From contig JAJEKV010000004.1 of NCBI GenBank assembly GCA_021234155.1, positions 1,023,813 to 1,087,812 on the forward strand: a stretch of DNA of 64,000 nt. Reading direction: 5' to 3'. The position numbers and the translations under genes were made by a program. Source of the DNA: Isoetes taiwanensis. Lineage: Eukaryota; Streptophyta; Lycopodiopsida; Isoetales; Isoetaceae. Shown piece by piece: positions 1 through 10,424 of the stretch. Positions within the stretch are counted from its first letter, which is position 1. Every line of letters begins with the position of its first letter. The notes beneath the pieces are model-generated. The model was not told the DNA's origin. It saw nothing but the letters and a program-made list of their open reading frames with translations, and ran no database searches.

Positions 1-833
1 AAGATGAAAAGGCTCCAATGGCCACTAAGAAATAGCAAATTGAAAGGCAATTAAAATAGATTTAAAACATAATTAATCAAGGCAAAGAGTTTACCCAGCA
101 TTCACACTGACCCCAATTTTTGGTCCACAGTTGTTTTTTCCTTGTACGGAAGTGTTGTTTTATGCCAAAAACAACACCAAAATGGCCCCAAAAGTCCACG
201 TGGCCCGTTTATCCGGATTTGCACAAAGAGACAGTGGTTTTTGGCAGAAATTTTCCACGGTGGTCTTTTGGCCATTTTTGTCAATGTGTCCTTTTTTTTC
301 ACTATTGTTTTTATCAGTTTTTTTCTACGTGTGGTTTTTTTGTCACTGTTGTTTTTGTAAGAAGCCATGCGTTGTTTTTTTGAAAAGTACACGCGTAGAC
401 TTACATATTACTACTAATGAAGAAGTAAAAAAAATATATCTTTTTATTTTTTTTCTATGCGTTTTGTTTTTTTCCTCTACTTGTAGTTTTTAAAAGTTGA
501 CATTGTTTTCTTAGAGAAAGATGTGTAGTTTTTAAAGAAATTCACATGTTGCATTTAAAAATAATTACTATTTTCAAATATTATTTTCCTCAATATTATA
601 TGTAGCTATTAAAAAGTACGACACGTTATTTCTTAAATTGGTTGTTTACAAGTGTTGTTTTTGCAAGAAAATCAAAATAAAATATCCGCGTGGACTTTTT
701 TAACTTTACAAAAACAACACGCTTGGTTTACACGTAGACATGTTTTTAAGCAATCAAATCTTGACACGTGGCACTCATTCTTATATGTGGATATCTTTTA
801 ACTAATCAAACCTTGACACGCGGGCAACCACAT

Positions 834-864
<31 letters not shown>

Positions 865-1830
865 CCGCTTCTACTTTTTTTCTTTTTAGTGATAATTTCA
901 ATCTACAAAATATAGAGCACACAACATTTGAATGCAAACATAAGCAAAATGAATAGAGTCTTTTAGGGAAGGCTTTAAGTATCAAACCCAAACATTAACA
1001 CATATATTATGTATGATAATTATATTGCAATCTAAATTTTAGATTTACATAAAACTCATATCTGATTAATGGTTAAAGGTTCAGAACAATTAAATTAAAA
1101 CATTGACTTATTATAATTTGAAAACATCAGAGTCTCGGGTATTGACTCGATTCTTCAGAAAATACGCTTGACCGTGCCAATGGGGTTACATCCGATCCGA
1201 CCATCTTATATGTAGTATTCTCCCATGGAGTGGGACCTCCCAAAGATGCCAAAGACATGATATATGGCTGCTTCCAATCTTATGAGCAACCAATCTTATG
1301 GTCGGTTCCAATCTTATGCCGTAGACACCGACCTTGAAGCTTCTACCAAAAAATGTATCACAGAAAAGGCAAACCATCATATCCTTCCTTGCAGCCAGGA
1401 GTGAATTTATTCTGTGATAAAAAAGAGTTGTGTTGATTCAATAATAATAGACGATGCAAAACTAAAATAGACTAAAATATGCTTTTGCAAAACAGAAAGG
1501 AAAGGAGCTAAGGAGGCCGAGATTTGCCTAAGACAATGCTATGCTAAAACATAGCCACTTCAGAATAAATCAAAGTCTGATGAAAGCATATTACCTTAAA
1601 TCTTGCTAACGATGAACACCGACCGTAACCCGTGATATCACATACCTGAGATCAGATTAGTTTTAAAAATACCAATGCCATTAAAAGGGCATATTGAAAG
1701 CATTGAAAATAGAGAAAACCTTCATTAAGGGATTTGCCATAGGGCCGAAATCACCCTTGTGCCAAGCTCCATGTCATTCTTCATTCAGCTTCATGGTAGA
1801 GTAGCCCAATAGCGTAAGCACATAGCGTAA
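1..1830. other. AT-rich intergenic stretch, no gene recognised
   Basis: No ORF here has protein-like composition on either strand. 120-760 is very T-rich on the plus strand, and the short ORFs in it are phenylalanine/cysteine runs dictated by base composition. A short direct duplication (about 752-785 and 804-838) repeats the pattern ATCAAAYCTTGACACG and is followed by a run of 24 A at 839-862. No RNA gene or transposon end was recognised. Confidence 0.6.
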
Positions 1831-1835
1831 AACAG

Positions 1836-2050
1836 ATTCGCCAACATGGGAAGAGTAGCCCACGCCAGGCGGATTCGCCAAAGGAAAAGCAGAGGTGGAT
1901 TGAGAAAGCGCACAAGAGAAAAATATGGCAAACGAGAGGTCGCAGCAGATTCGCCAAGAAACAAGAAGAATTCGCCAAGAAGCGTAAGGTATGATTGGGC
2001 CAAGAAACGTAAGGTATGCATTCGCCAACAACTAAAAAGCAGATTCGACC
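1836..2050 (+). repeat. Dispersed ATTCGCCAA short-repeat cluster
   Basis: The 9-mer ATTCGCCAA recurs at about 1836, 1873, 1949, 1969 and 2019, often followed by GAA or AAG. The spacing is irregular, so this is not a simple tandem array. The overlapping ORFs are Arg/Lys-rich by composition and are not called as genes. Confidence 0.45.
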
Positions 2051-2059
2051 AAGAAAACA

Positions 2060-2784
2060 GTGCCTAGAACAGGCCGCAAGCTCCTAGAACAGTCAGCGAG
2101 CTCACCAACCAAAGGATTCGCAATAACTTTGCCATCGCCATAGCCGGAAGGAGCAGAAATTGCCATAGTTGCCGCAAAGACAAGAAACGCTGGAAAGAAG
2201 GGAAAGAAACACAAAATGGCCCCAACCAATAGGATGATACGACTGGATCAAAATCCAGGCCGTTCATCTCGACCCATCTCGACCGTTGAATTGTTTCACA
2301 TTTTTTAATTCCCCTTAATTTGCATGGTTCCTAAATGTGGTAAACAATTTTGCATGGTTCCTAAATGTACTATATAATTTAAGAAAGCCATTGCGGGGAT
2401 AATCTTTGCTATGCGGTGCTTCTAGTCGGCGCGCAGGGCCGAGCCCCTCTATGGTGGCACTGGCGAAGCATCTTGCCATGCAATGGCCCGCAAAACAAAA
2501 AGGGATAGGTGTAATAACTTCAGTTGAGCACTATGTTTTTGGCGGAATCGCCTCCTCTGGAACATATGCTCCCATTTGGCTCACTATTATTCCACAAAAG
2601 TTGTAAATACTAGGCAAAATGATCTATGTAATCGCCAAGTTTCTAGCACTTGATTTGTCGAAATTATTAGGATACATCACTCCACCGTGGTTGACTATTT
2701 TATAGTCAAATATGGGATCTTAGATAGTAAGTACCCCAGGTCTACAAAAGTTGGCATGGAATATGATGATGTGGCACTTCAAGC
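2060..2784. other. Intergenic stretch, nothing recognised
   Basis: Mixed-composition sequence without a convincing ORF, RNA gene or transposon terminus. A duplicated phrase (TGCATGGTTCCTAAATG) occurs twice near 2322 and 2352. Confidence 0.5.
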
Positions 2785-2915
2785 GGTGACATGCCATGCC
2801 AAGAGTAGGCAAGACCAACTTTGACTAGGCAAAAATGAAGCGATGTACAACTTTTGCTTTCCATGGGTGATGGGCAATTTTTGGTCGACATGGCAAGATA
2901 TGAGTGACATGGACT
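2785..2915 (+). repeat. Left arm of imperfect inverted repeat
   Basis: The reverse complement of this segment aligns with 4914-5052. Shared blocks include GCCTAGTCAAA, GGCATG-CATGTCACC, GCCATGTC and CATCACCCAT, in the same order with small gaps. The pair encloses about 2 kb holding two direct repeats, so a degraded DNA transposon with long inverted ends is possible. No target duplication was found. Confidence 0.5.
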
Positions 2916-3361
2916 TAATGACTAGGCATTCTTATTATTTTTGAAGTTGCCATGTCATTGCCACATCATTCCAGGACCAAACTTTCATTGCGCAATATAG
3001 CAAAACCAACTTTCATTTATTAACAATTATCATGGCTCAACCTACACTACCATGTTTGCCCCTTTGAGCAACAAAATCTCATGAAGTTTGTTCAATCTCA
3101 GATGGCTTGAAGATATCATTAAGGCACATTGATCAACAAGACATAATTAAAAATTGACGGTTTGAGCTAGAGAGTTGAATATATGAACAAAAGTTGGTTG
3201 AAAACCTAAGTACATTTGAAAAAAACTTGATTGAAGATTGAAAGACCATGCGCCCTTCTCCATGCAAAGTGGTGTCAATTTATAAAAAGCCCCACATGTC
3301 AACCACGGCCATGGTGGACATGGTCAGAACCTCCAATTCACTTAAGCTAATCACTCTTTTT
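2916..3361. other. Interior of the inverted-repeat region, no gene
   Basis: AT-rich spacer between the left inverted arm and the first direct repeat. No ORF of protein-like composition is visible. Confidence 0.4.
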
Positions 3362-4018
3362 TGAACCCCAAGTATCTTGTTCTTGCAGGCTAATCCAAGC
3401 TGGGGGCTGAGGACGGGCTGGACCCCCACTCCGGAACCGAGAACTGGCTCCGCCAATGGACCTGGAACATCCCCATTACCTAGGGGACCAAGTTTCGTGG
3501 GCAGAAGACCACCCCCTCTCCAAGAAACGCCAAAGTAGGTCGTTTACTACACACTTGTAGTCAATTGGCATGGAGGTGGATGCTGAATACCTCCTAGTGA
3601 GGGGTAAGTGATTGATCCCCTGGGAAAACTTGCCGTGGAACTTGTCCCCTAGGGTACTTTCGCCGTTCCGGACGACGCGGCGAGGTCGGATCGCCAATCC
3701 GGGGCCTCCTCCATGCCCCAAAATCGAAAACGTGGTCTAAACCCTGTCAAGGCCAACGGTGGCCATCCCAATCAAAAATCGAGGGTCTAAAACTCATCCG
3801 GAAATACCGGGGATTTTCCTATACTCTCGGGGCCACTTGACAAGCCAGCTGGCTGAAAACCAGGATTTTTCCCTGCCCCATGCATTAATTATGAATTTCC
3901 GGAGCATAAACACAAAGAAAAGCACAGATAAAAATTCGGGTCTCGAAAAAAGGTGAAATCTTGGCAGGATGTGCAGCATGACGCTGCACACGCAAGAGAA
4001 AATGCACCGGCAATAGAA
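3362..4018 (+). repeat. Direct repeat copy 1 (~650 bp)
   Basis: This segment is repeated at 4193-4848 with few substitutions and small indels. It begins around TGAACCCCAAGTATCTTGTT and ends around GCAAGAGAAAATGCACC. Both copies carry the same short minus-strand ORF (81 codons, differing at one residue), which reflects the duplication rather than a gene. The copies could be LTRs of a small non-autonomous element (only about 175 bp between them) or a tandem segmental duplication. No PBS or PPT was recognised. Confidence 0.75.
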
Positions 4019-4192
4019 GCACAAGCAGAGGCATGAGACGAGCTTCCGAGCCAACCCCCTTCCGGAGACCACCGGGTCGGTAACGTCCTACTAGGTAGTG
4101 GAGCTAGCTTTGCTTCTCCGTGGTCACATGTATACCACCTAGCAGTCCTAGTGCTACTATTCTCACTTCAATCTTCTACCAGGGCCTTAGGG

Positions 4193-4848
4193 TGAACCCT
4201 AAGTATCTTGTTCTCGCAGGCTAGTCCAAGCTGGGGGCTGAGGACGGGCTAAACCCCCACTCCGGAACCGAGAACTGGCTCCGCCAATGGACCCGGAACA
4301 TCCCCATTACCTAGGGGACCAAGTTTCGTGGGCAGAAGACCACCCCCTCTCCAAGAAACGCCAAAGTAGGTCGTTTACTACACACTTGTAGTCAATTGGC
4401 ATGGAGGTGGATGCTGAATACCTCCTAGTGAGGGGTAAGTGATTGATCCCCTGGGAAAACTTGCCGTGGAACTTGTCCCCTAGGGTAATTTCGCCGTTAC
4501 GGACGACGCGGCGAGGTCGGATCGCCAATCCGGGGCCTCCTCCATGCCCCAAAATCGAAAACGTGGTCTAAACCTTGTCGGGGCCAACGGCCCATCCCAA
4601 TAAAAATCGAGGGTCTAAAACTCATCCGGAAATACCGGGATTTTCCTATACTCTCGGGCCACTTGGCAAGCCAGCTGGCTGAAAACCAGGATTTTTCCCC
4701 GCCCCATGCATTAATTATGAATTTCCTGGAGCATAAACACAAAGAAAAGCACGATAAAAAAAAACCGGTCTCAAAAAAAGGTGAGATCTTGGCGGGATGT
4801 GCAAAGATGACGCCGCGATACGCAAGAGAAAATGCACCAGCATATATA
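4193..4848 (+). repeat. Direct repeat copy 2 (~650 bp)
   Basis: Second copy of the 3362-4018 repeat, offset by about 831 bp. It has scattered single-base differences and short indels, for example around 4580-4620 and 4755-4765. The right inverted arm follows closely at 4914. Confidence 0.75.
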
Positions 4849-4913
4849 CCTTTCTGAGACTCCCCTTCACAAGAAAGGGGGCCGAGGTGCCCCCGCCTGT
4901 TTGCAAAGACATC

Positions 4914-5052
4914 CAAGGTCCATGTCACCATCATCTAGCCATGTCACCTAAAATTTGCCAACATCACCCATCGAAAAGACCAAAGATGGACATCTTTGGT
5001 TTTTTGGCCTAGTCAAAACTTGACCTTGCTTACTTGGCATGCCATGTCACCA
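4914..5052 (-). repeat. Right arm of imperfect inverted repeat
   Basis: Inverted partner of 2785-2915. Its outer end (CATGTCACCACTTGGGGTGCC) runs into the first units of the 19-bp array at about 5056, so the array may have expanded from terminal sequence of this element. Confidence 0.5.
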
Positions 5053-5055
5053 CTT

Positions 5056-6582
5056 GGGGTGCCTAGGTGGCATGCTTGAGACTAGGTGGCATGCCCCGAG
5101 CCACCTTGGCATGTTGGAGCCCCATGGCATGTTGGAGCCCACGTGGCATTATGGGAGTCCACGTGGCATGTTTGAGCCACCTTGGCATGTTGGAGCCTAG
5201 GTGGCATGTTTTGAGCCCACCTTGGCATGTTTGAGCCACCCGCATGTTTGAGCCCTGGGTGGCATGTTGGAGCCTAGATGGCATGTTTGAGCCACCTAGG
5301 AATGTTGGAGCCTAGGTGGCATGTTGGAGCCCACGTGGCATATTTGAGCCACCTTGGCAAGTTGGAGCATAGGTGGTATGTTGGAGCCCGCGGCATGTTT
5401 GAGCACGTTGGAGCCTAGGTGGCATGTTTGAGCCATTTTGTCATGTTGCGACCCTAGGTGGCATGTTTGAGCCACCTTGGCATGTTTGAGCCTAGGTGGC
5501 ATGTTGGAGCCACCTTGGCATGTGGGAACCACCTTGGCATGTTTGAGCCTAGGTGGCATGTTTGAGCCACCTTGGCATGTTGGAGCCCACGTGGCATGTT
5601 TGAGCCACCTTGGCATGTTTGAGCACGCTTGGAGCCTAGGTGGCATGTTTGAGCCACCTTGGCATGTTGGAGCCACCTTGGCATGTTGGAGCCTAGGTGG
5701 CATGTTGGAGACCACGTGGCATGTTTGAGCCACCTTGCCATGTTAGAGCCTAGGGTGGCATGTTGGAGCCCTGTGTGGCATGCTTGAGCCACCTTGGCAT
5801 GTTGGAGCCCACGTGGCATATTTGAGCCACCTTGGCAAGTTGGAGCATAGGTGGCATGTTAGAGCCCACAGCAAGTGGCATGTTTGAGCATGTTGGAGCC
5901 TAGGTGGCATGTTGGAGCCACCTTGGCACGTGGCATGTTGGAGCCCACGTGGCATGTTTGAGCCTAGGTGGCAGGTTAGAGCCACGGTGGCATGTTGGAG
6001 CCTAGGTGGCATGTTTGAGCCAACTTGGCATATTTAAGCCTAGGTGGCATGTTGTGAGCCACCTTGGCATGTTGGAGGCTAGGTGGCATGGTGGAGCCCA
6101 CGTGGCATGTTTGAGCCACCTTGGCATGTTTGAGCCTAGGTGGCATGTTGGAGCCTAGGTGGCATGTTTGAGCCCACCTTGGCATGTTTGAGCCACCTGG
6201 CATGTTTGAGCCTAGGTGGCATGTTTGAGCCACCTTGGCATGTTTGAGCCTAGGTGGCATGTTGGAGCCACCTTGGCATGTTGGAGCCTAAGTGAGCCTG
6301 CATGGCATGTTTGAGCCTATGTGGCATGTTTGAGCCACCTAGGAATGTTGGAGCCTAGGTGGCATGTTGGAGCCAACGTGGCATATTTGAGCCACCTTGG
6401 CAAGTTGGAGCATAGGTGGCATGTTGGAGCCTGCGTGGCATGTTTGAGCACGTTGGAGCCTAGGTGGCATGTTTGAGCCATTTTGTCATGTTGGAGCCTA
6501 GGTGGCATGTTGGAGCCACCTTGGCATGTTTGAGCCTAGGTGGCATGTTAGAGCCACCTTGGCATGTTGGTGCCCACGTTAT
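5056..6582 (+). repeat. 19-bp minisatellite array (~80 units)
   Basis: About 1.5 kb of head-to-tail 19-bp units with consensus GGCATGTTKGAGCCNNNNT. The variable core falls mainly into three classes: CTAGGT, ACCTT and CACGT. The CACGT class creates the G-box-like CACGTGGC at junctions at least eight times; the CTAGGT class contains the palindrome CCTAGG. A higher-order block (~170 bp) at about 5290-5460 recurs nearly identically at about 6330-6502, with a partial version at about 5795-5915. Because 19 is not a multiple of three, several long ORFs run through in both strands; they are by-products of the repeat. Confidence 0.95.
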
Positions 6583-6684
6583 GCAAAAATAGGTGTTAAG
6601 TAATTGAAGTAGTTGAAGTAACTTGTGTTACATGGAATACTAGTACTAGTATAAGAACATGTGATCGTGCACGTGCATCACATG

Positions 6685-7152
6685 TAGCAAATCAAGTACT
6701 CTGTCCTACCACTATAAAGACCCGTGATATGGAAGGATAGGACATGTAGAGAATCAAGTACTCTTTCCTACTTCTATAAAGACATGTGAGAATAGAAGTA
6801 TTACACATGTCGTAATTCATGTATTCTTTCCTACAATGCCTTAGCAAATAAAGTACTCTGTCCTACTACTATAAAGACATGTGACATGGAAGCATATGAC
6901 ATGTAGAGAATCAAGTATTCTTTCCGACTTCTATAAAGACATGTGACAATAGAAGTATTACACATGTCGTAATTCATGTATTCTTTCCTACAATGCCTTA
7001 GCAAATAAAGTACTCTGTCCTACTACTATAAAGACATGTGAATGGAAGTATAGGACATGTAGAGAATCAAATATTCTTTGCTACATCTATAAAGACATGT
7101 GACAATAGAATTATTAGACATGTAGAAATTCAAGTACTCTTTCCTACAGTGG
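6685..7152 (+). repeat. 157-bp tandem repeat, three copies
   Basis: Units start at 6685, 6842 and 6999 with TAGCAAAT and keep an exact 157-bp period. Each unit contains an internal sub-repeat with the phrase CTATAAAGACATGTGA seen twice. The third copy is more diverged and runs out at about 7150. Confidence 0.9.
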
Positions 7153-7210
7153 ATTGTATTATAAAATGACATGTCACAATAGAAGAAACTACAAAATAAC
7201 AGTGGATGTT

Positions 7211-7579
7211 TTAGTCCACTGAAAAAAGAACACCATTATCGAACAAAACCATACCTTCACAAATCCACATGTAGGATTCTTTGAAAACAGGACATGTAGA
7301 CCTACCAAAACTGATGTTTTCAACAGTGGACCAAAAACCGGGGTGAGTGTGATTGACAGGAATATAATAGAATTGTGCTGTCTGGATCTTCCAGCGTGCC
7401 CTACCAAATGGGTTATCAGGGATGAGCTTGGTAAACTGCTCATAAGCCCCTACCAACCCGGCCTTGCTTCCACTCAAGAACAGCCCGAATGCAGCAGGAT
7501 GCAGGAAGACATGATGGCACCTTTTCTGGATAGGAATTGAGTGCAGAATTACCCGGTAAAACGAATTGAGTGCAATGAT
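7211..7579 (-). pseudogene. Unrecognised host gene, downstream coding fragment
   Basis: A protein-like minus-strand reading frame runs from just after a TTTCAG acceptor-like site (about 7580) to a stop at 7211. It has balanced composition rich in Phe, Tyr, Trp and His (for example FYYIPVNHTHPGFW). A donor-like GAAG|GTATGG occurs near 7250, so the last residues may be intronic. It lies just downstream of the fragment at 7615-8048, but the two frames differ by one base and only ~36 bp separate them. Either a frameshift or an undetected splice joins them. I do not recognise the family. The array at 6685-7152 abuts its end. Confidence 0.45.
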
Positions 7580-7614
7580 CGACTGAAATTCAAGAAACTT
7601 AAGAACTTAAAAAC

Positions 7615-8059
7615 TTACAGGAGATAAGAACCAATGCAATCCGAGTCCACATCGCTCTCCACTTCCCCGAGGCCAGAAGGGATTGTCATAAATTTAAGGG
7701 CCTCGGCTTCCTGGATGTAAAACTTGACATTTGCTGACTTGCTGCCGACCTTGATGAAGGGGCTCTCAACCACCACAGGGAAATTTAAAGTGAAGGGACA
7801 CTGCCATCGATCGGCATCAACACCTTTTTGGTAGTCCAAAACTGAATCTAGAAAACGTGGATCAACGTAATCACGATGATACAAAGATAATCTTGCCGGG
7901 CTTGGGAATATTTTCTTTAGCGCTTCAAGCGTGATCTGGTTAGGGGCCATGAATTCAAAGGATTTACTGGGGGTTGGGGGTTTTGGGTCCGACGCCCGGG
8001 CGCACCTTTGGCAACACAAAGTTTAGGGTCCGTGGGGACTAAAACTTACCTCCTGCTAT
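7615..8059 (-). pseudogene. Unrecognised host gene, exon 3' of element A
   Basis: This minus-strand frame encodes up to 134 codons of ordinary protein composition, including PSPARLSLYHRDYVDPRFLD. An AGGAG|GTAAGT donor-like site lies at about 8049, right at the edge of element A, and acceptor-like CAG sites lie near 7958 and 7990. If element A is removed, the sequence at 50735 joins here and continues ACC GAG GCT GCA GCA GGA G into that donor. A therefore appears to have hit an exon of this gene. Function is unknown. Confidence 0.5.
8055..8059. other. Imperfect target-site duplication of element A (left)
   Basis: GCTAT precedes the A LTR here; GCTGC follows the other LTR at 50735-50739. Three of five positions agree. 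The differing bases sit in a CTG context, where this window shows many apparent consensus errors. Confidence 0.4.
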
Positions 8060-9668
8060 TGTGACACTCCCTGAATATATACGACCCCTGGGTGTATACA
8101 TACGGGGACTTTCCCCTCCCATGGCGACCATCTCGCCATGAGCAGGGCCCTCCGTCTGACCTGGGCCATCTACGTAGAGATGCTCGAGTGAAGGGCACGG
8201 AGGTGTCATTCGGCCCACGCCTTCGATGGGCTTCTACGTCGCGGAAGCATGAATACAAGGGTTAGCACGCAGCATGAATTATATATAAAAATAACCACCA
8301 CAAAGGGTGGCGCATCCATCCAAATACCAACGGCAAAGAATATGCATCTAAAACTAAGAAAACACCCCAAACCTCAGGTTCTACCTCGGCTCAGACTCCA
8401 GTGAGGATCGACTGACGGCTGGGCCTCAAGAGATCAGCAGATCGAGTCTTGGCATGGCGTTGGCTGGCATAGAACATCAGCTAGGGTTGTCCACTTCATC
8501 CGCCCCTCCTGTGCACACTTTGCAGATGGGTCGATTCACGCTATGGCTTCGCTATAGCCTTCCGGAGGCGCAGACTCAAGGTATCACCATATTGAGCCTA
8601 CTCCAGGGTTCATGACGCCCCGGTCCGATGAGGCAGGTCAGGGAAGCGTCCCCTTCCAGGATCACAGTGATTCCATGGGTGAGCTAGAGAATATGTGCCG
8701 CATTAGCGACCCCCGCATCCGTACCCAACTTACTCACCCTAAATCTACTCAAAGTGCAAGATGCTCCATACGGATCACACCTCTACACCCAGGGAGTGTC
8801 AGACCCATACCCGCCCCTCGTGGATCGGCCATCGCCTAGCCCAATGTAGGAGTCTCGGGAGCCTTTATGTTCGTGCAAGACCCCACCCCCACTTCACCAC
8901 CAGGTGTCCCTTATCCGGTGCTAAGCCGACCATAGCATCTACGACCGGGTGGTCTCTTGTACACAGCCGCAAACTAGTGGGAATATTACAGGGGGCTCTA
9001 TCCAGGAGCATACTATCATAATTGAGCTCGAGGTCTCTACCCCCCCTTTAAACCCCCTGCTTAATGGAAGCTACCAAATCCTTCATAGATACATCAACCA
9101 ATTCCTTAACAGAGCACCATTCATAATTGAAATGTAATCCTACTTACCAGAGAAGGGTTAATTTCAACAAAGGCAATCAGAAAAGAGAGTACTACAGTAC
9201 TAGCCTACAATTCACAAGCTAAACTAGTACTAACCCGTGTTTCGGCTGGAACCGTTATCGAGGGGTGCTTCCATAGTGCTGCAAGTAGGGTAGCAGCAAC
9301 AGCTAGTGGTGGTTCAGTGATTTTGGTGAGGTCTGCAACAGTCCTTGGGCGCTCAGCAGCTCCTTGGGCGCTCAACTGGTTCGATATTGGCTATTATGGG
9401 GGTGGTGATCCGCCTAATTGGATCCAAATAGCAATCACCATGCTTTGTGTCGAAGTTTGGCGGTGTGGCCTTCCTAAACCATAATTGGCTTAATTATTAT
9501 TAATTCCCTTAATCATAGGTTATTATCCTTAATGATTTAATTAACATAGCTAATTAAATCCCTTTTAGGTCAACCCCCTAGGTTACCATACTCCATGGTG
9601 GCGTATCTATACTGGGTGACGTGTCAATGTATTTATACATATACTGTAAAAATACTTGGAACGTCACA
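8060..9668 (-). repeat. Element A, 3' LTR (1609 bp)
   Basis: On the minus strand it starts TGTGACGTTCC and ends GAGTGTCACA, giving TG...CA termini with short inverted ends (TGTGAC/GTCACA). It is immediately preceded by the polypurine tract. The same sequence is at 49135-50734. A TATA-like TTTTATATATAA lies at about 8279-8292 on the minus strand, leaving about 200 bp for R-U5. ORFs inside it are non-coding shadows. Differences from the partner LTR are concentrated at CAG/CTG sites. Confidence 0.95.
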
Positions 9669-9681
9669 TCCTCCCCTCCTT
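9669..9681 (-). other. Element A polypurine tract
   Basis: The minus strand reads AAGGAGGGGAGGA directly abutting the LTR's TG. This is the expected plus-strand DNA primer position for an LTR retrotransposon and fixes the element's orientation. Confidence 0.9.
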
Positions 9682-10229
9682 AGAAGTAATGCTATCCTCA
9701 GCATTAGGGTTAGCTACACTTATAGGATATGACATTATGAAGGAAGGTAATATATATTTAAAACTTTAAAGTTGAAAACAGTTTAAGCACCAAGGTGCAT
9801 TTCACATGATTATCATAATCCAAAAAGTTCAAGGACCTAAGTCCAATACCAACATGAGAGCAACAACAAAACATGATGTGTAGACAAAATAAAACTGAAG
9901 AAATCGGGCCATCAGCAACCCTCTAACATGGGCAGGTCACGTACTGCTCACTGGCCTGCACATGTCAGTCTATTAGTATATAGAACTAAATTGTGGTTGA
10001 AGGGACCACCCCCTTAAAATAATAAAAGAAAATTCTATCTACCTGGGAACCTATCATGTCTATGTGCAGCATAGGGAATGGTCAAGTTCCCCTTATAGCC
10101 GAGATGGACGCGACCTATTACTATATGCTCTCCAAATAAGTCGTGGTCAGGTCAACATTGACAGTACACCACGTCCTAGAGAACACAAGGTGATCTCATC
10201 ATCGGTAACTATTATTATTTATGATGCAT
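9682..10229 (-). other. Element A, 3' untranslated interior
   Basis: About 550 bp between the end of the chromodomain frame and the polypurine tract. No ORF of note on the element's strand. Confidence 0.6.
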
Positions 10230-10424
10230 CTACCCCTCTAGGGCGCTACTCTTGGCAATCAAGCTTCCAAGCTTACCGCCGGCTGCGGGGTTGATAGCAT
10301 CGTTGATGGTGCGGCCTTGAGATTCCCGCATGAAGTCCGGGTAATGCTTGTCAAGGTCTATTTTCATCACCCAAGTAGCATCTTCAACTGGTAAGTGCTT
10401 CCACTTAACCAAGTATTGCAACAT
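10230..10424 (-). CDS. Element A chromodomain (C-terminus of integrase)
   Basis: The frame contains YLVKWKHLPVEDATWV, the chromodomain signature found at the integrase C-terminus of chromoviruses (Ty3/gypsy), where it guides integration to histone-marked chromatin. It is in a different frame from the integrase ORF upstream, which loses its frame shortly before, near 10.42 kb. The break lies at a point where the protein should continue smoothly, so it is either a real decay event or a consensus error. The frame closes at 10230. Confidence 0.85.
   Translation of the reverse strand: MLQYLVKWKHLPVEDATWVMKIDLDKHYPDFMRESQGRTINDAINPAAGGKLGSLIAKSSALEG

Noticed and set aside
102-493. Overlapping ORFs of up to 120 codons on both strands
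   Set aside because: Phe/Cys/Lys-rich translations of a T-rich tract; overlapping in several frames with no family resemblance.
3476-3721. 81-codon minus-strand ORF duplicated at 4307-4552
   Set aside because: Conserved only because the 650-bp segment is duplicated; no domain and no support for translation.
5063-6508. Several long repetitive ORFs on both strands (rich in M-P-P-R-L-Q-H-type repeats)
   Set aside because: They arise from the 19-bp tandem unit, whose length shifts the frame through all phases; no start context or unique sequence.
8046-8258. Minus-strand ORF repeated at 49070-49333
   Set aside because: Lies inside the A LTRs across the predicted U5; present twice only because the LTR is duplicated.
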